Below, piece after piece: positions 1 to 5,302 of a DNA stretch of 10,487 bases (position 1 is the stretch's first letter; the number at the start of each line of letters is the position of its first letter). The translations under genes and the position numbers were made by a program. The notes beneath the pieces were generated by a model. That model did no database searches and was not told the DNA's origin. It was given only the letters and a program-made list of their open reading frames with translations. The stretch is from JAKITW01 sp041598875 (GTDB lineage: Bacteria; Desulfobacterota; Desulfobulbia; Desulfobulbales; BM004): the NCBI GenBank assembly GCA_041598875.1, contig JBFHXP010000090.1, positions 1 to 10,487 on the forward strand, in the 5' to 3' direction.

Positions 1-166
1 AGGCCCAGGCATAGCATGCGGTGGAGGTCTCTTCGAGGATAGTTCCAAATCGTTCGACAAAGTTATTTCTGTCTTTGTCATCCCGGAAAATTTTATTCCG
101 CTCTATTCCACGACAGATGATGTGGTGAAGCGCACCCGGTGCGTCTACTCGTGCTTTTCTTGGCAT
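1..166 (-). CDS. REP-associated tyrosine transposase (RAYT, IS200-like Y1 family), N-terminal part
   Basis: This is the first 55 codons of a minus-strand gene that runs off the left edge of the window. The protein starts MPRKARVDAPGALHHIICRG and continues with IERNKIFRDDKDRNNFV, ending at YAWA. This is the characteristic N-terminus of the Y1 transposase / RAYT family, where a PGxxxHxxxRG strand precedes an IFxDDxDRxxF helix. In that family the HUH metal-binding motif follows shortly after the YAWA position, so the catalytic histidines and the tyrosine lie outside the window and cannot be checked. RAYTs act on single-stranded DNA near REP-like or short repeated palindromes. No good Shine-Dalgarno sequence precedes the ATG, and a perfect TATAAT lies only 8-13 nt upstream of it. 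The family call is from memory of family sequences; intactness is unknown. Confidence 0.85.
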   Translation of the reverse strand, partial: MPRKARVDAPGALHHIICRGIERNKIFRDDKDRNNFVERFGTILEETSTACYAWA

Positions 167-173
167 GGATATG

Positions 174-179
174 ATTATA
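174..179 (-). promoter_or_regulatory. Candidate -10 box of the RAYT gene
   Basis: Read on the minus strand, this is a perfect TATAAT hexamer. The upstream DNA is AT-rich (181-213), but no strong -35 box is seen; TTTATC or TTTTAT at about 196-202 is the nearest. A start site 6-7 nt downstream would fall next to the RAYT ATG at 166, so the transcript would have almost no leader. The hexamer is seen directly; its use as a promoter is an inference. Confidence 0.4.
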
Positions 180-217
180 CCATTTTACGAAAAAAGATAA
201 AAGCATAAAATCATGAA

Positions 218-268
218 CGTCCCCCTTCTCGTCCGTCCCCGTCCCCCTTCTCGTCCCCCTTCTCCTCG
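218..268. repeat. Three C-rich direct repeats upstream of the RAYT gene
   Basis: The 13-mer CGTCCCCCTTCTC occurs at 218-230, 240-252 and 252-264, with partial CGTCC units between copies. Read from the RAYT side, the units are GAGAAGGGGGACG. Short GGGGACG-type repeats are often found beside RAYT transposase genes, so this may be the recognition or end region of the RAYT element. The array stops within a few bases of the Fic-family remnant, as expected if it marks the element boundary. Confidence 0.65.
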
Positions 269-457
269 CGAGGCGAGTTGCGTCGCAAGGATGTTCCCGG
301 CCTGCTCGATGTTGGTGAGCGTCAGGCGCGGCGGGTAATCTCAGCCTTGATCAACCACGAGGTGCTGGTGTCGGACAGCCCCCGGGCTCCGTTGCGCCTG
401 GCCTTTCCTGCTCGACATGCTCCACGTTGGATGCCGGGGTTGTTTCCGGCCCGGTGA
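269..457 (+). pseudogene. Fic-family protein, C-terminal remnant
   Basis: An open frame without a plausible start codon reads through to a TGA at 455-457. It contains GELRRKDVPGLLDVGERQAR, then RVISALINHEVL, SPRAPLRLAFP and RWMPGLFP. This matches my memory of the C-terminal winged-helix segment of Fic/DOC-type AMP-transferase proteins, where a G-x-S/E-R-Q-A-R-R helix and an S-x-R-A-P-L-R-L-A-F-P strand end in a conserved RWMPGLFP tail. The Fic core (HxFxDGNGR) is absent, because the preceding DNA is the RAYT-associated repeat array. The sequence shows about 60 residues, roughly a sixth of a typical family member. It is therefore a 5'-truncated relic, probably cut by insertion or deletion at about position 268. 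The family call is fairly firm; the mechanism is inferred. Confidence 0.75.
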
Positions 458-551
458 CAGGCAAAGGAGTTCCTCGATTGCTTTTTCCCCTGCCGGATGC
501 TACTCTCTTGTCTCATTTGAAAGTACCTGAAAAAAGCACCCGGTTGTATTC

Positions 552-1463
552 ATGGAAAATCTGATTGTCATTTTCTTATTACTTTTTCTGGGCGTTGGCC
601 TGGCCCGGCTCAAGGTGCTGCCGGCCAACAGCGCCCAGACCCTCAATCTCTTTGTGGTCTACGTCTCGCTGCCCGCCCTGGTCCTTCTCCGGGTGCCGCA
701 GTTGTCCTTTTCCAGCCAGGTGATAGCCCCCCTTGTCCTGCCGTGGATAATGCTTTGTGTCTCCGCGTTGCTTGTTCTTGCCTGCTCCCGCCTGTTCCAC
801 TGGTCGCGGGAGATCACCGGCGCCCTGCTGCTCATGATCCCATTGGGCAACACCTCGTTTTTCGGGATCCCCATGGTGGCGGCCTTTTTCGGCGACAGTG
901 GAGTTCCCTACGCGGTGCTCTATGACCAGCTCGGCTCCTTTCCCGCCCTGTCGACCTATGGGGCGATTATTCTTGCCACCTATTCCGGAGGCTCAAAACC
1001 TGCTCCGGCGGCAATCGTAAAAAAGATACTCACCTTTCCTCCCTTTATCGCGCTGATCATCGGCCTGTTTCTCATGGGAACGACCCTGCCGCTGGTAGCG
1101 ACAAACATTCTGGAGATGGTTGCCGCCTCCCTGGTGCCGGTGGTCATGGTGGCCATAGGCCTGCAGATAACCCTCAAGCTGCCGCCCGGCAGCTGGGGGC
1201 CTTTTGGAATCGGCCTTGGCTTGCGGCTTGTTGTAGCTCCGGTTGTAGCGCTTTTTTTGTGTCTTTCCCTTGGATTTTCAGGCCCTGCGGTCCAGGTGGC
1301 GATTTTCGAATCCGGCATGCCGCCCATGGTCACCGCTGGGGCCCTGGCGATGATTGCCGGCCTTGCCCCGCAGCTCACCGCCGCCCTGGTCGGGCTCGGG
1401 ATTCTTGCATCTTTTGCGACCCTGCCGCTTCTTTACAAACTGATCGGGATGTTTCTTGGGTGA
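552..1463 (+). CDS. AEC family (auxin efflux carrier-like) transporter
   Basis: This is a 303-residue, very hydrophobic inner-membrane protein of the usual AEC length. It begins with a membrane helix (MENLIVIFLLLFLGVGLARL) and then has NxFVVYVSLPALVLL, a segment typical of the Mem_trans/AEC family. About eight to ten membrane segments can be drawn, with a central loop near residues 145-160 (SGGSKPAPAAIVKK) separating two five-helix halves. A conserved GNTSFFGIPM stretch at about residues 98-107 fits the substrate-facing region of the family. Bacterial AEC members are thought to move small carboxylates or related metabolites; the substrate cannot be told here. The ATG at 552 is preceded by only weak purine-rich sequence. 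The gene stands alone: the Fic remnant lies upstream and a toxin-antitoxin pair with its own promoter lies downstream. Confidence 0.88.
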   Translation: MENLIVIFLLLFLGVGLARLKVLPANSAQTLNLFVVYVSLPALVLLRVPQLSFSSQVIAPLVLPWIMLCVSALLVLACSRLFHWSREITGALLLMIPLGNTSFFGIPMVAAFFGDSGVPYAVLYDQLGSFPALSTYGAIILATYSGGSKPAPAAIVKKILTFPPFIALIIGLFLMGTTLPLVATNILEMVAASLVPVVMVAIGLQITLKLPPGSWGPFGIGLGLRLVVAPVVALFLCLSLGFSGPAVQVAIFESGMPPMVTAGALAMIAGLAPQLTAALVGLGILASFATLPLLYKLIGMFLG

Positions 1464-1560
1464 TTTCAATGAATCTTCATACCTGTATTAGTGAAATAAT
1501 GATGAGTTGAGTTGCCGGCCTTCGAGTATTAAAGCTCGTGCGTATTAAACAATTAAGGAC

Positions 1561-1589
1561 TTGCTATATCGTACGAAATAGCGTACGAT
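1561..1589 (+). promoter_or_regulatory. Likely promoter of the toxin-antitoxin operon
   Basis: TTGCTA at 1561-1566 (4/6 to the -35 consensus) is followed, after exactly 17 bp, by TACGAT at 1584-1589 (4/6 to the -10 consensus). The predicted start site near 1596 lies just ahead of a strong GGAGG ribosome site. The palindromic operator fills the whole spacer and the -10 box, the normal arrangement for an autoregulated toxin-antitoxin promoter. The hexamers are seen; promoter function is inferred. Confidence 0.5.
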
Positions 1590-1590
1590 A
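1567..1590. promoter_or_regulatory. Palindromic operator of the toxin-antitoxin operon
   Basis: The arms TATCGTACG (1567-1575) and CGTACGATA (1582-1590) form a perfect 9-bp inverted repeat around a 6-bp spacer. Each arm contains its own small palindrome around CGTACG, with centres 12 bp apart, about one helical turn. This is what two dimers of a Phd/YefM-type antitoxin would need for cooperative binding. It lies 20 bp before the antitoxin ATG and over the likely promoter, so autorepression by the antitoxin and the antitoxin-toxin complex is the natural reading. Binding itself is inferred. Confidence 0.75.
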
Positions 1591-1609
1591 GCCAGTGGAG
1601 GTGATCACT

Positions 1610-1852
1610 ATGGCAACGCTGACAGTATCTGAGGCAAGAGCAAGACTTTACGGCCTGTTAGACGAAATAGCTTCTGAACACAAGCCTGTTAGAATTAAAG
1701 GAAAAAGGTCCAGTGCAGTACTGGTATCCGAGGATGACTGGGATTCCATCCAGGAAACTCTTTATCTGCTTTCAATCCCCGGCATGAGGGAGTCCATTAA
1801 AAAGGGCCTTGAGACGCCGGTTGATGATTGCTCCGAGGAGCTGGACTGGTGA
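1610..1852 (+). CDS. Phd/YefM family antitoxin
   Basis: This 80-residue protein starts MATLTVSEARARLYGLLDEI, the Phd/YefM N-terminal DNA-binding fold (T-x-S-E-A-R-x-x-L). A V-L-V-S-E-D-D-W segment at about residues 44-51 follows, and then an acidic, probably unstructured tail (LETPVDDCSEELDW) that would wrap the toxin. ATG 1610 is chosen because GGAGG at 1598-1602 sits 7 nt before it. An in-frame GTG at 1595 would overlap that site and lies about where transcription should begin. The protein should neutralise the downstream YoeB-like RNase and repress the operon through the operator just upstream. The pair is visibly richer in A+T than the flanking genes, which suggests it was acquired. Confidence 0.88.
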   Translation: MATLTVSEARARLYGLLDEIASEHKPVRIKGKRSSAVLVSEDDWDSIQETLYLLSIPGMRESIKKGLETPVDDCSEELDW

Positions 1853-2112
1853 AGTGGAAACTCGTTTTCACAAAACAAGCTCAGAAAGATGCAAAGAAAA
1901 TCAATCAAGCCGGTTTTCGGTCTCAGGTAGAGAAACTTATAATCCTTTTAAAGGAAAATCCGTTCCAAACACCTCCCAATTACGAAAAACTCGTTGGTGA
2001 TCTCTCGGGTGCGTATTCACGCAGAATAAATATTCAGCACCGTCTCGTTTATCAGGTATTAAAAAAAGAAAAAGTGGTCAAAGTTATTCGGATGTGGACT
2101 CATTACGAATAA
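1849..2112 (+). CDS. Txe/YoeB family toxin (ribosome-dependent mRNA endonuclease)
   Basis: This 87-residue RelE-superfamily toxin is about the size of YoeB. YoeB proteins bind the ribosomal A site and cut mRNA. The family core is clear: a DAKKI helix near the start, NPFQTPPNYEKLVGDLSGAY, then SRRINIQHRLVYQV and a C-terminal WTHYE. With the GTG start, E46, R65 and H85-Y86 fall at or near the positions of the YoeB catalytic residues E46, R65 and H83-Y84, so the enzyme looks intact. The GTG at 1849 overlaps the antitoxin TGA (GTGA), and GAGGAG at 1835-1840 lies 8 nt before it. An in-frame ATG at 1828 would add seven non-family residues and is less likely. The overlap implies translational coupling. 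This places the antitoxin first and keeps the toxin subordinate to it. Confidence 0.88.
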   Translation: MKWKLVFTKQAQKDAKKINQAGFRSQVEKLIILLKENPFQTPPNYEKLVGDLSGAYSRRINIQHRLVYQVLKKEKVVKVIRMWTHYE

Positions 2113-2140
2113 TTTCCGGTTGCCGGCCACATTATTTATC

Positions 2141-2191
2141 TAGTGTCCGTCCGGAAAGTCTGTTTTATCCGGACGGCTACACGTGGTTGTT
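2141..2191 (+). repeat. Left copy of a 51-bp inverted repeat (possible element end)
   Basis: This segment starts TAGTGTCCGTCCGGAAAG and ends in GTGGTTGTT. It matches the reverse complement of 5302-5352 at 47 of 51 positions. Within it, CCGTCCGGA (2147-2155) and TCCGGACGG (2168-2176) form a perfect 9-bp stem around a 12-nt loop. It lies between the toxin gene and the stop of the histidine kinase gene, so it could also be read as a bidirectional terminator-like hairpin, although no T run follows. Confidence 0.85.
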
Positions 2192-2272
2192 CCTTGACGC
2201 CCCACCTCACACCAGTCTCTGTGAACGAGAATGATAATCACCCACGCCATGCCCATCCAAAGGGGGCCGGTT

Positions 2273-3940
2273 TCAAAGTTGCCTGGAGATGGATATAGAG
2301 ACCGTCATCCCCTGGCCTGGTTCTGATTCCACCCATGCCCGGCCATTGTGCTGCGTGGCGATTTCCTTTACTATGGCCAGGCCAAGTCCGGTGCCTTCAA
2401 TATGGGGAGCAGATCTTTTGCGTTGAAAAAGTCCGAATATGTTTCCGGAATCCTCCGGCAGGACGCCCACACCGTCATCACTGACCCAGAGGGTATAAAA
2501 AGCCGGGGATGTGCTGCATCCCAGCCTGATCCGGCCCAGCCGGTCCCCCCCGTATTTCAGGGCATTATCAACCAGATTGCAGATTCCCCGCATCAGTGCC
2601 AGGCGATCGGCCCTGATTTCCGGCGGCTCCGTCGACGCCGACCATTCTATTTTTCTCGCCTCCAGGCGGGTTGCGAATTCTCCCCGGATCATCCGGAACA
2701 GTTCCGCCAGGTTGATTGGCTCGATAACAGGGAGGTTTTCCCTGGTGGCGATGAACGCCTTGATCTTTTCGACAAGCGCCACGATCTGTTCCGATGAGTA
2801 GAGGATCTGGTCACAGTACTCCCGCCCCTTTGCCGTGAGACCAGCACCATGCCGGGCAGCAAGAAGCCTGGCCAGGCCGTGCACGGCAACCGCCGGATTC
2901 TTGAGGTCGTGGATCACTGAATAGGCAAATATCTTCAAATTGTCCGAACTGGTTCTGAGATCCTCTTCAGCACGCTTCCGCTCGATCACCATGGCCGCCA
3001 TGTTGGCCACGGCAAGCAGGATCTCCTCTATTCTGGGGTCTCTTCGGCACCCAGCCCTGATGTATACCGTGAACACCCCAACCACCTTCTGCTGAACCGA
3101 AACGATGGGCACGCAGTAATGGCCGTGCGGAGTGATGCCGGGGTGTTGGATCTCGTGGCGTTCATCAACCCGGTCGGCAAAGACGATCCTGCCGGACAGG
3201 GCCGCCTGGCCGCAGAGACACTTGCCAAAGGGGACGCGGGCGCACTGCTCGAGCTGGGCATCGGCCATATTCCGCTGGGCCTCTAAAACCAGCACGCCAG
3301 GCTCTTCTTCCACCAGCAGTGCCGCCCCGGTGGACTCGAAACCGAGAAAAGACAAGGAGGTCAACTGGCCGATGAAGTGCTCGAGTATCTCCGGCAGGGA
3401 ACTGTTTTCCATGGCCAGGAGCAGGAGGCGGTTGATGATCGCCTGGACCTGCTGGTTTTCCTGTTTTTCCCTTTCAGCCAGTTTGCGGTCGGTGATGTTC
3501 TGGAAAATGCAGTGGGTCTGCTGGAAGGCGCCCTGGTCGTTGTGGCCGAGTCGTCCGGTCAGGGATACGATGATGATTGTCCCATCCTTTCTGACCAGTT
3601 CAAATTCCTCGCCGAGTATTTCCCCTATTGCCTTGAAGCGGGGGAAAAACTGTTTGAAATGGTCCTGCCATTCAGGGGATAAGAAATCGGCAAATGATCT
3701 GCCGAGCACCTCCTGCCGGGTATACCCGAGTGTGTCGAGCCAGGCCTGGTTTATCTCAATAATACGTCCGAATGCGTCAAGAGACTGGTAGCTCAGCGGC
3801 GCCCTGTCATAAAGCAACCGGAACCGGTTTTCTCTTTCCGTGAAAACGGCCTCTCTTTTTTGCCAGGAAGATGATTCCGCTTCCAGTTCCTTTACCCGTT
3901 GTTCAAGCTCTTTATAGGTCGGCATATCGGTCACTGCCAT
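2273..3940 (-). CDS. Soluble PAS-GAF sensor histidine kinase
   Basis: This 555-residue protein has no membrane segment, so it should sense a cytoplasmic or diffusible signal. An N-terminal coiled coil (MPTYKELEQRVKELE, about residues 6-35) leads to a PAS domain (about 40-155, closing with the usual NITDRKLAE). A GAF domain follows (about 175-325) with a FGKCLCGQAALSGRIVF stretch. The DHp domain has YSVIHDLKNP with the phospho-acceptor near H344. The ATPase domain shows NLVDNALKYG (N box), DDGVGV (G1) and GTGLGLAIVKE (G2), so all kinase motifs are present. No receiver domain is fused and no response regulator with a receiver lies nearby, so its partner is unknown. ATG 3940 is chosen because AGGAG sits about 10 nt before it; a TTG two codons upstream is an alternative. 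It is the last gene of the minus-strand block bounded by the inverted repeats. Confidence 0.9.
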   Translation of the reverse strand: MAVTDMPTYKELEQRVKELEAESSSWQKREAVFTERENRFRLLYDRAPLSYQSLDAFGRIIEINQAWLDTLGYTRQEVLGRSFADFLSPEWQDHFKQFFPRFKAIGEILGEEFELVRKDGTIIIVSLTGRLGHNDQGAFQQTHCIFQNITDRKLAEREKQENQQVQAIINRLLLLAMENSSLPEILEHFIGQLTSLSFLGFESTGAALLVEEEPGVLVLEAQRNMADAQLEQCARVPFGKCLCGQAALSGRIVFADRVDERHEIQHPGITPHGHYCVPIVSVQQKVVGVFTVYIRAGCRRDPRIEEILLAVANMAAMVIERKRAEEDLRTSSDNLKIFAYSVIHDLKNPAVAVHGLARLLAARHGAGLTAKGREYCDQILYSSEQIVALVEKIKAFIATRENLPVIEPINLAELFRMIRGEFATRLEARKIEWSASTEPPEIRADRLALMRGICNLVDNALKYGGDRLGRIRLGCSTSPAFYTLWVSDDGVGVLPEDSGNIFGLFQRKRSAPHIEGTGLGLAIVKEIATQHNGRAWVESEPGQGMTVSISISRQL

Positions 3941-4019
3941 GCGCAAAGATCTCCTCTCCGCCGACCTGCCATGGGGCTGGCGGAAGTTGCGTGGTTGTCG
4001 GTTACAGGTTCATGATCAT

Positions 4020-4031
4020 CCTGATATCAGG
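4020..4031. promoter_or_regulatory. 12-bp palindrome upstream of the kinase gene
   Basis: CCTGATATCAGG is a perfect 12-bp palindrome about 80 bp before the kinase start, in the 260-bp non-coding gap between the CBS-protein gene and the kinase gene. It could be a regulator site for the kinase gene, or chance. The rest of this gap shows no convincing gene, terminator or RNA. Confidence 0.3.
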
Positions 4032-4200
4032 AAAAGAGATGAACGGATGTTGCCATGGATGATGTGAATGCTGCCTGGGGCATCCTGAGGGGATGAAGAT
4101 TTCAGGGGCCATCTCTGCTTTGGATGCCGAACATCTCAAATTTCCGCGCAAACGTGCCCTGGAAAAGGGAAGGGCGGACGACACGGTATGGTGGGGGTGG

Positions 4201-4614
4201 TTACGAGATTGCCAGCTTCAGGAGGGCAAGAATCGAGACCATCCCTGTACGTTCATTTTCTCCGGTGACCAGCAGGTGATGAACGCCGGCCCGGTTCATG
4301 ACCCCGAGGGCATTTCCCGCGGTCTGGGCCGCATCCAGCTGGACGCAGGGTGATTTTATGTTTCTGTTGCCAATGATCTCGCAACTGGTCATAAACCGGG
4401 AGGCCTTGGTATCATCAAGGTCCAGGCCGTTCTCTATGCACAACAGGGTGTCCATGTCAGTGACCACCCCGGCCACCGTGCCCTCTACGGTCACCGTAAG
4501 GGCGGATGTCTGGTTCTCCACCATCTTCGTGATAACGGTGCGCAGGCTGTCGTTCATATCAACACCTGGTGCGTTCCAGTTCACCACACTGCCGATTTCA
4601 TCGTTGAGCCCCAT
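4201..4614 (-). CDS. Tandem CBS-domain protein
   Basis: This 137-residue soluble protein consists almost wholly of two CBS motifs. The first has TVAGVVTDMDTLL (about residues 46-58), where V-V-T-D-x-D is the classic CBS ending. The second has NALGVMNRAGVHHLLV and RTGMVSILALL (about 101-132). Paired CBS motifs form a Bateman module that usually binds adenosine nucleotides such as AMP, ATP or SAM and tunes a partner protein. No enzymatic or transport domain is attached here, so it probably acts in trans. The ATG at 4614 is preceded by a good GGGGA site. The gene begins 29 nt after the stop of the SAP-type gene on the same strand, so the two are probably co-transcribed, and the kinase gene lies downstream. 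Ligand and partner are unknown. Confidence 0.85.
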   Translation of the reverse strand: MGLNDEIGSVVNWNAPGVDMNDSLRTVITKMVENQTSALTVTVEGTVAGVVTDMDTLLCIENGLDLDDTKASRFMTSCEIIGNRNIKSPCVQLDAAQTAGNALGVMNRAGVHHLLVTGENERTGMVSILALLKLAIS

Positions 4615-4643
4615 GGTAATTTCCCCTTTTTATTGATCATTTT

Positions 4644-4826
4644 TCAACCGGCAAGGCAATCGCTGCGCCAGCAGCATTCCGTCTGGTCACAGTGGGCGTT
4701 TCCCGTGCCAAAACAGGCATCATTACCCTCCCTGGCCTGGATGGACCTGATCAATTCGCCCTTTTTTGTTTTCCCGGCCTTTATTCCCAGATTTTTTGCC
4801 TTTTCCCGGATCTCCGACATGTTCAT
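4644..4826 (-). CDS. SAP-domain-like mini-protein with cysteine-rich tail
   Basis: This is a 60-residue protein. Residues 1-33 (MNMSEIREKAKNLGIKAGKT followed by KKGELIRSIQ) fit a SAP/Rho-N-like helix-turn-helix that binds nucleic acid. The tail reads CFGTGNAHCDQTECCWRSDC, with cysteines at 38, 46, 51, 52 and 57. I recall similar small proteins in Desulfobacterota with a C-F-G-T, C-x-Q, C-x-W-R-x-D-C tail. Four spaced cysteines suggest metal or Fe-S binding, but this is an inference. The ATG at 4826 has an excellent AAGGAGG 7 nt upstream, strong evidence that this short frame is a real gene. It precedes the CBS-protein gene by 29 nt. Its cellular role is not known. Confidence 0.8.
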   Translation of the reverse strand: MNMSEIREKAKNLGIKAGKTKKGELIRSIQAREGNDACFGTGNAHCDQTECCWRSDCLAG

Positions 4827-4870
4827 CTCTCACCCTCCTTTTTGGCGTTTGTGTTGGCAGGCATTCATGG

Positions 4871-5086
4871 TCAGACTGGTTGGAAATGAAACACCCATTC
4901 GTTTTCATCCGGAAACGCCACTTTTAAAAAATCTCGGTAGTTGACCCGCAGAAGTATGTGCTCGTCGTACTCCAGTACGCCTGCGCATACTTCTTTGATC
5001 TCCTTGATCTTTTTTAAATTGTCAGTTTCCGGCTTGAAAACGGATAGGCGCAGCCGTCTGGAACAAAGGATTTTCCGGACGAACAT
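4871..5086 (-). CDS. Hypothetical small protein carrying the duplicated module
   Basis: This open frame of about 71 residues covers repeat copy 1. The protein reads NLKKIKEIKEVCAGVLEYDE, then HILLRVNYRDFLKVA and FPDENEWVFHFQPV. I recognise no family. The second copy (5162-5302) encodes the same central 35 residues. The motif F-P-D-x3-W-x-F at the end of this frame resembles the F-P-D-G-Y-T-W-L-F encoded by the inverted repeats, hinting at a repeated protein module. No convincing ribosome site precedes the ATG at 5086 or the in-frame TTG at 5104, so translation is doubtful. The stop lies 44 nt before the SAP-type gene on the same strand. It may be a real small gene or a decaying fragment. Confidence 0.35.
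   Translation of the reverse strand: MFVRKILCSRRLRLSVFKPETDNLKKIKEIKEVCAGVLEYDEHILLRVNYRDFLKVAFPDENEWVFHFQPV
4901..5040. repeat. Direct repeat copy 1 (106-bp identical core at 4913-5018)
   Basis: Positions 4913-5018 are identical, base for base, to 5175-5280. The match extends 12 bp to the left (GTTTTCATCCGG) with a one-base indel. To the right it continues with lower identity into sequence resembling the inverted-repeat end. The core holds an 11-bp imperfect inverted repeat at 4951-4993 (GAAGTATGTGC ... GCGCATACTTC, one G/T-type mismatch). The copies start 261 bp apart. Confidence 0.9.
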
Positions 5087-5161
5087 CTTCCAGTTTACCG
5101 ACAAGGAGGGGGAGCAACAAGGGGATAATAATGGTCATGATATGGGTATGTATTTTACCTA

Positions 5162-5302
5162 GTTTTCATCCGGAAAACGCCACTTTTAAAAAATCTCGGT
5201 AGTTGACCCGCAGAAGTATGTGCTCGTCGTACTCCAGTACGCCTGCGCATACTTCTTTGATCTCCTTGATCTTTTTTAAAATTGTCTGTTTCTGGATTGA
5301 AA
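5162..5302 (-). pseudogene. Direct repeat copy 2, frameshifted copy of the small-protein module
   Basis: The minus strand encodes the same LKKIKEIKEVCAGVLEYDEH module as copy 1 (core 5175-5280). It carries one extra base at each edge of the core, in homopolymer runs, compared with copy 1. The downstream extra base turns the FPDENEW continuation into FSG and a stop. Upstream, the frame runs without a stop into the right inverted repeat as SLFFPDGYTWLFSIQKQ, and no start codon or ribosome site is evident. This is either a broken copy or part of a repeated element that is not translated. The same 11-bp imperfect inverted repeat is kept at 5213-5255. Confidence 0.5.

Noticed and set aside
218..268. 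C-rich repeats considered as a CRISPR array
   Set aside because: Units are too short and nearly abutting, without uniform spacers; better explained as RAYT-linked repeats.
1523..1538. Small CGAG...CTCG inverted repeat after the AEC transporter gene
   Set aside because: Only a 4-bp stem with no T run; too weak to call a terminator.
2348..2797. Long plus-strand frames opposite the kinase gene
   Set aside because: They are antisense shadows of a GC-rich gene whose minus-strand product has complete kinase motifs.
4002..4184. Minus-strand open frame of 60 codons between the CBS and kinase genes
   Set aside because: No family features, no ribosome site, and an unlikely residue mix rich in histidine and proline; probably chance.
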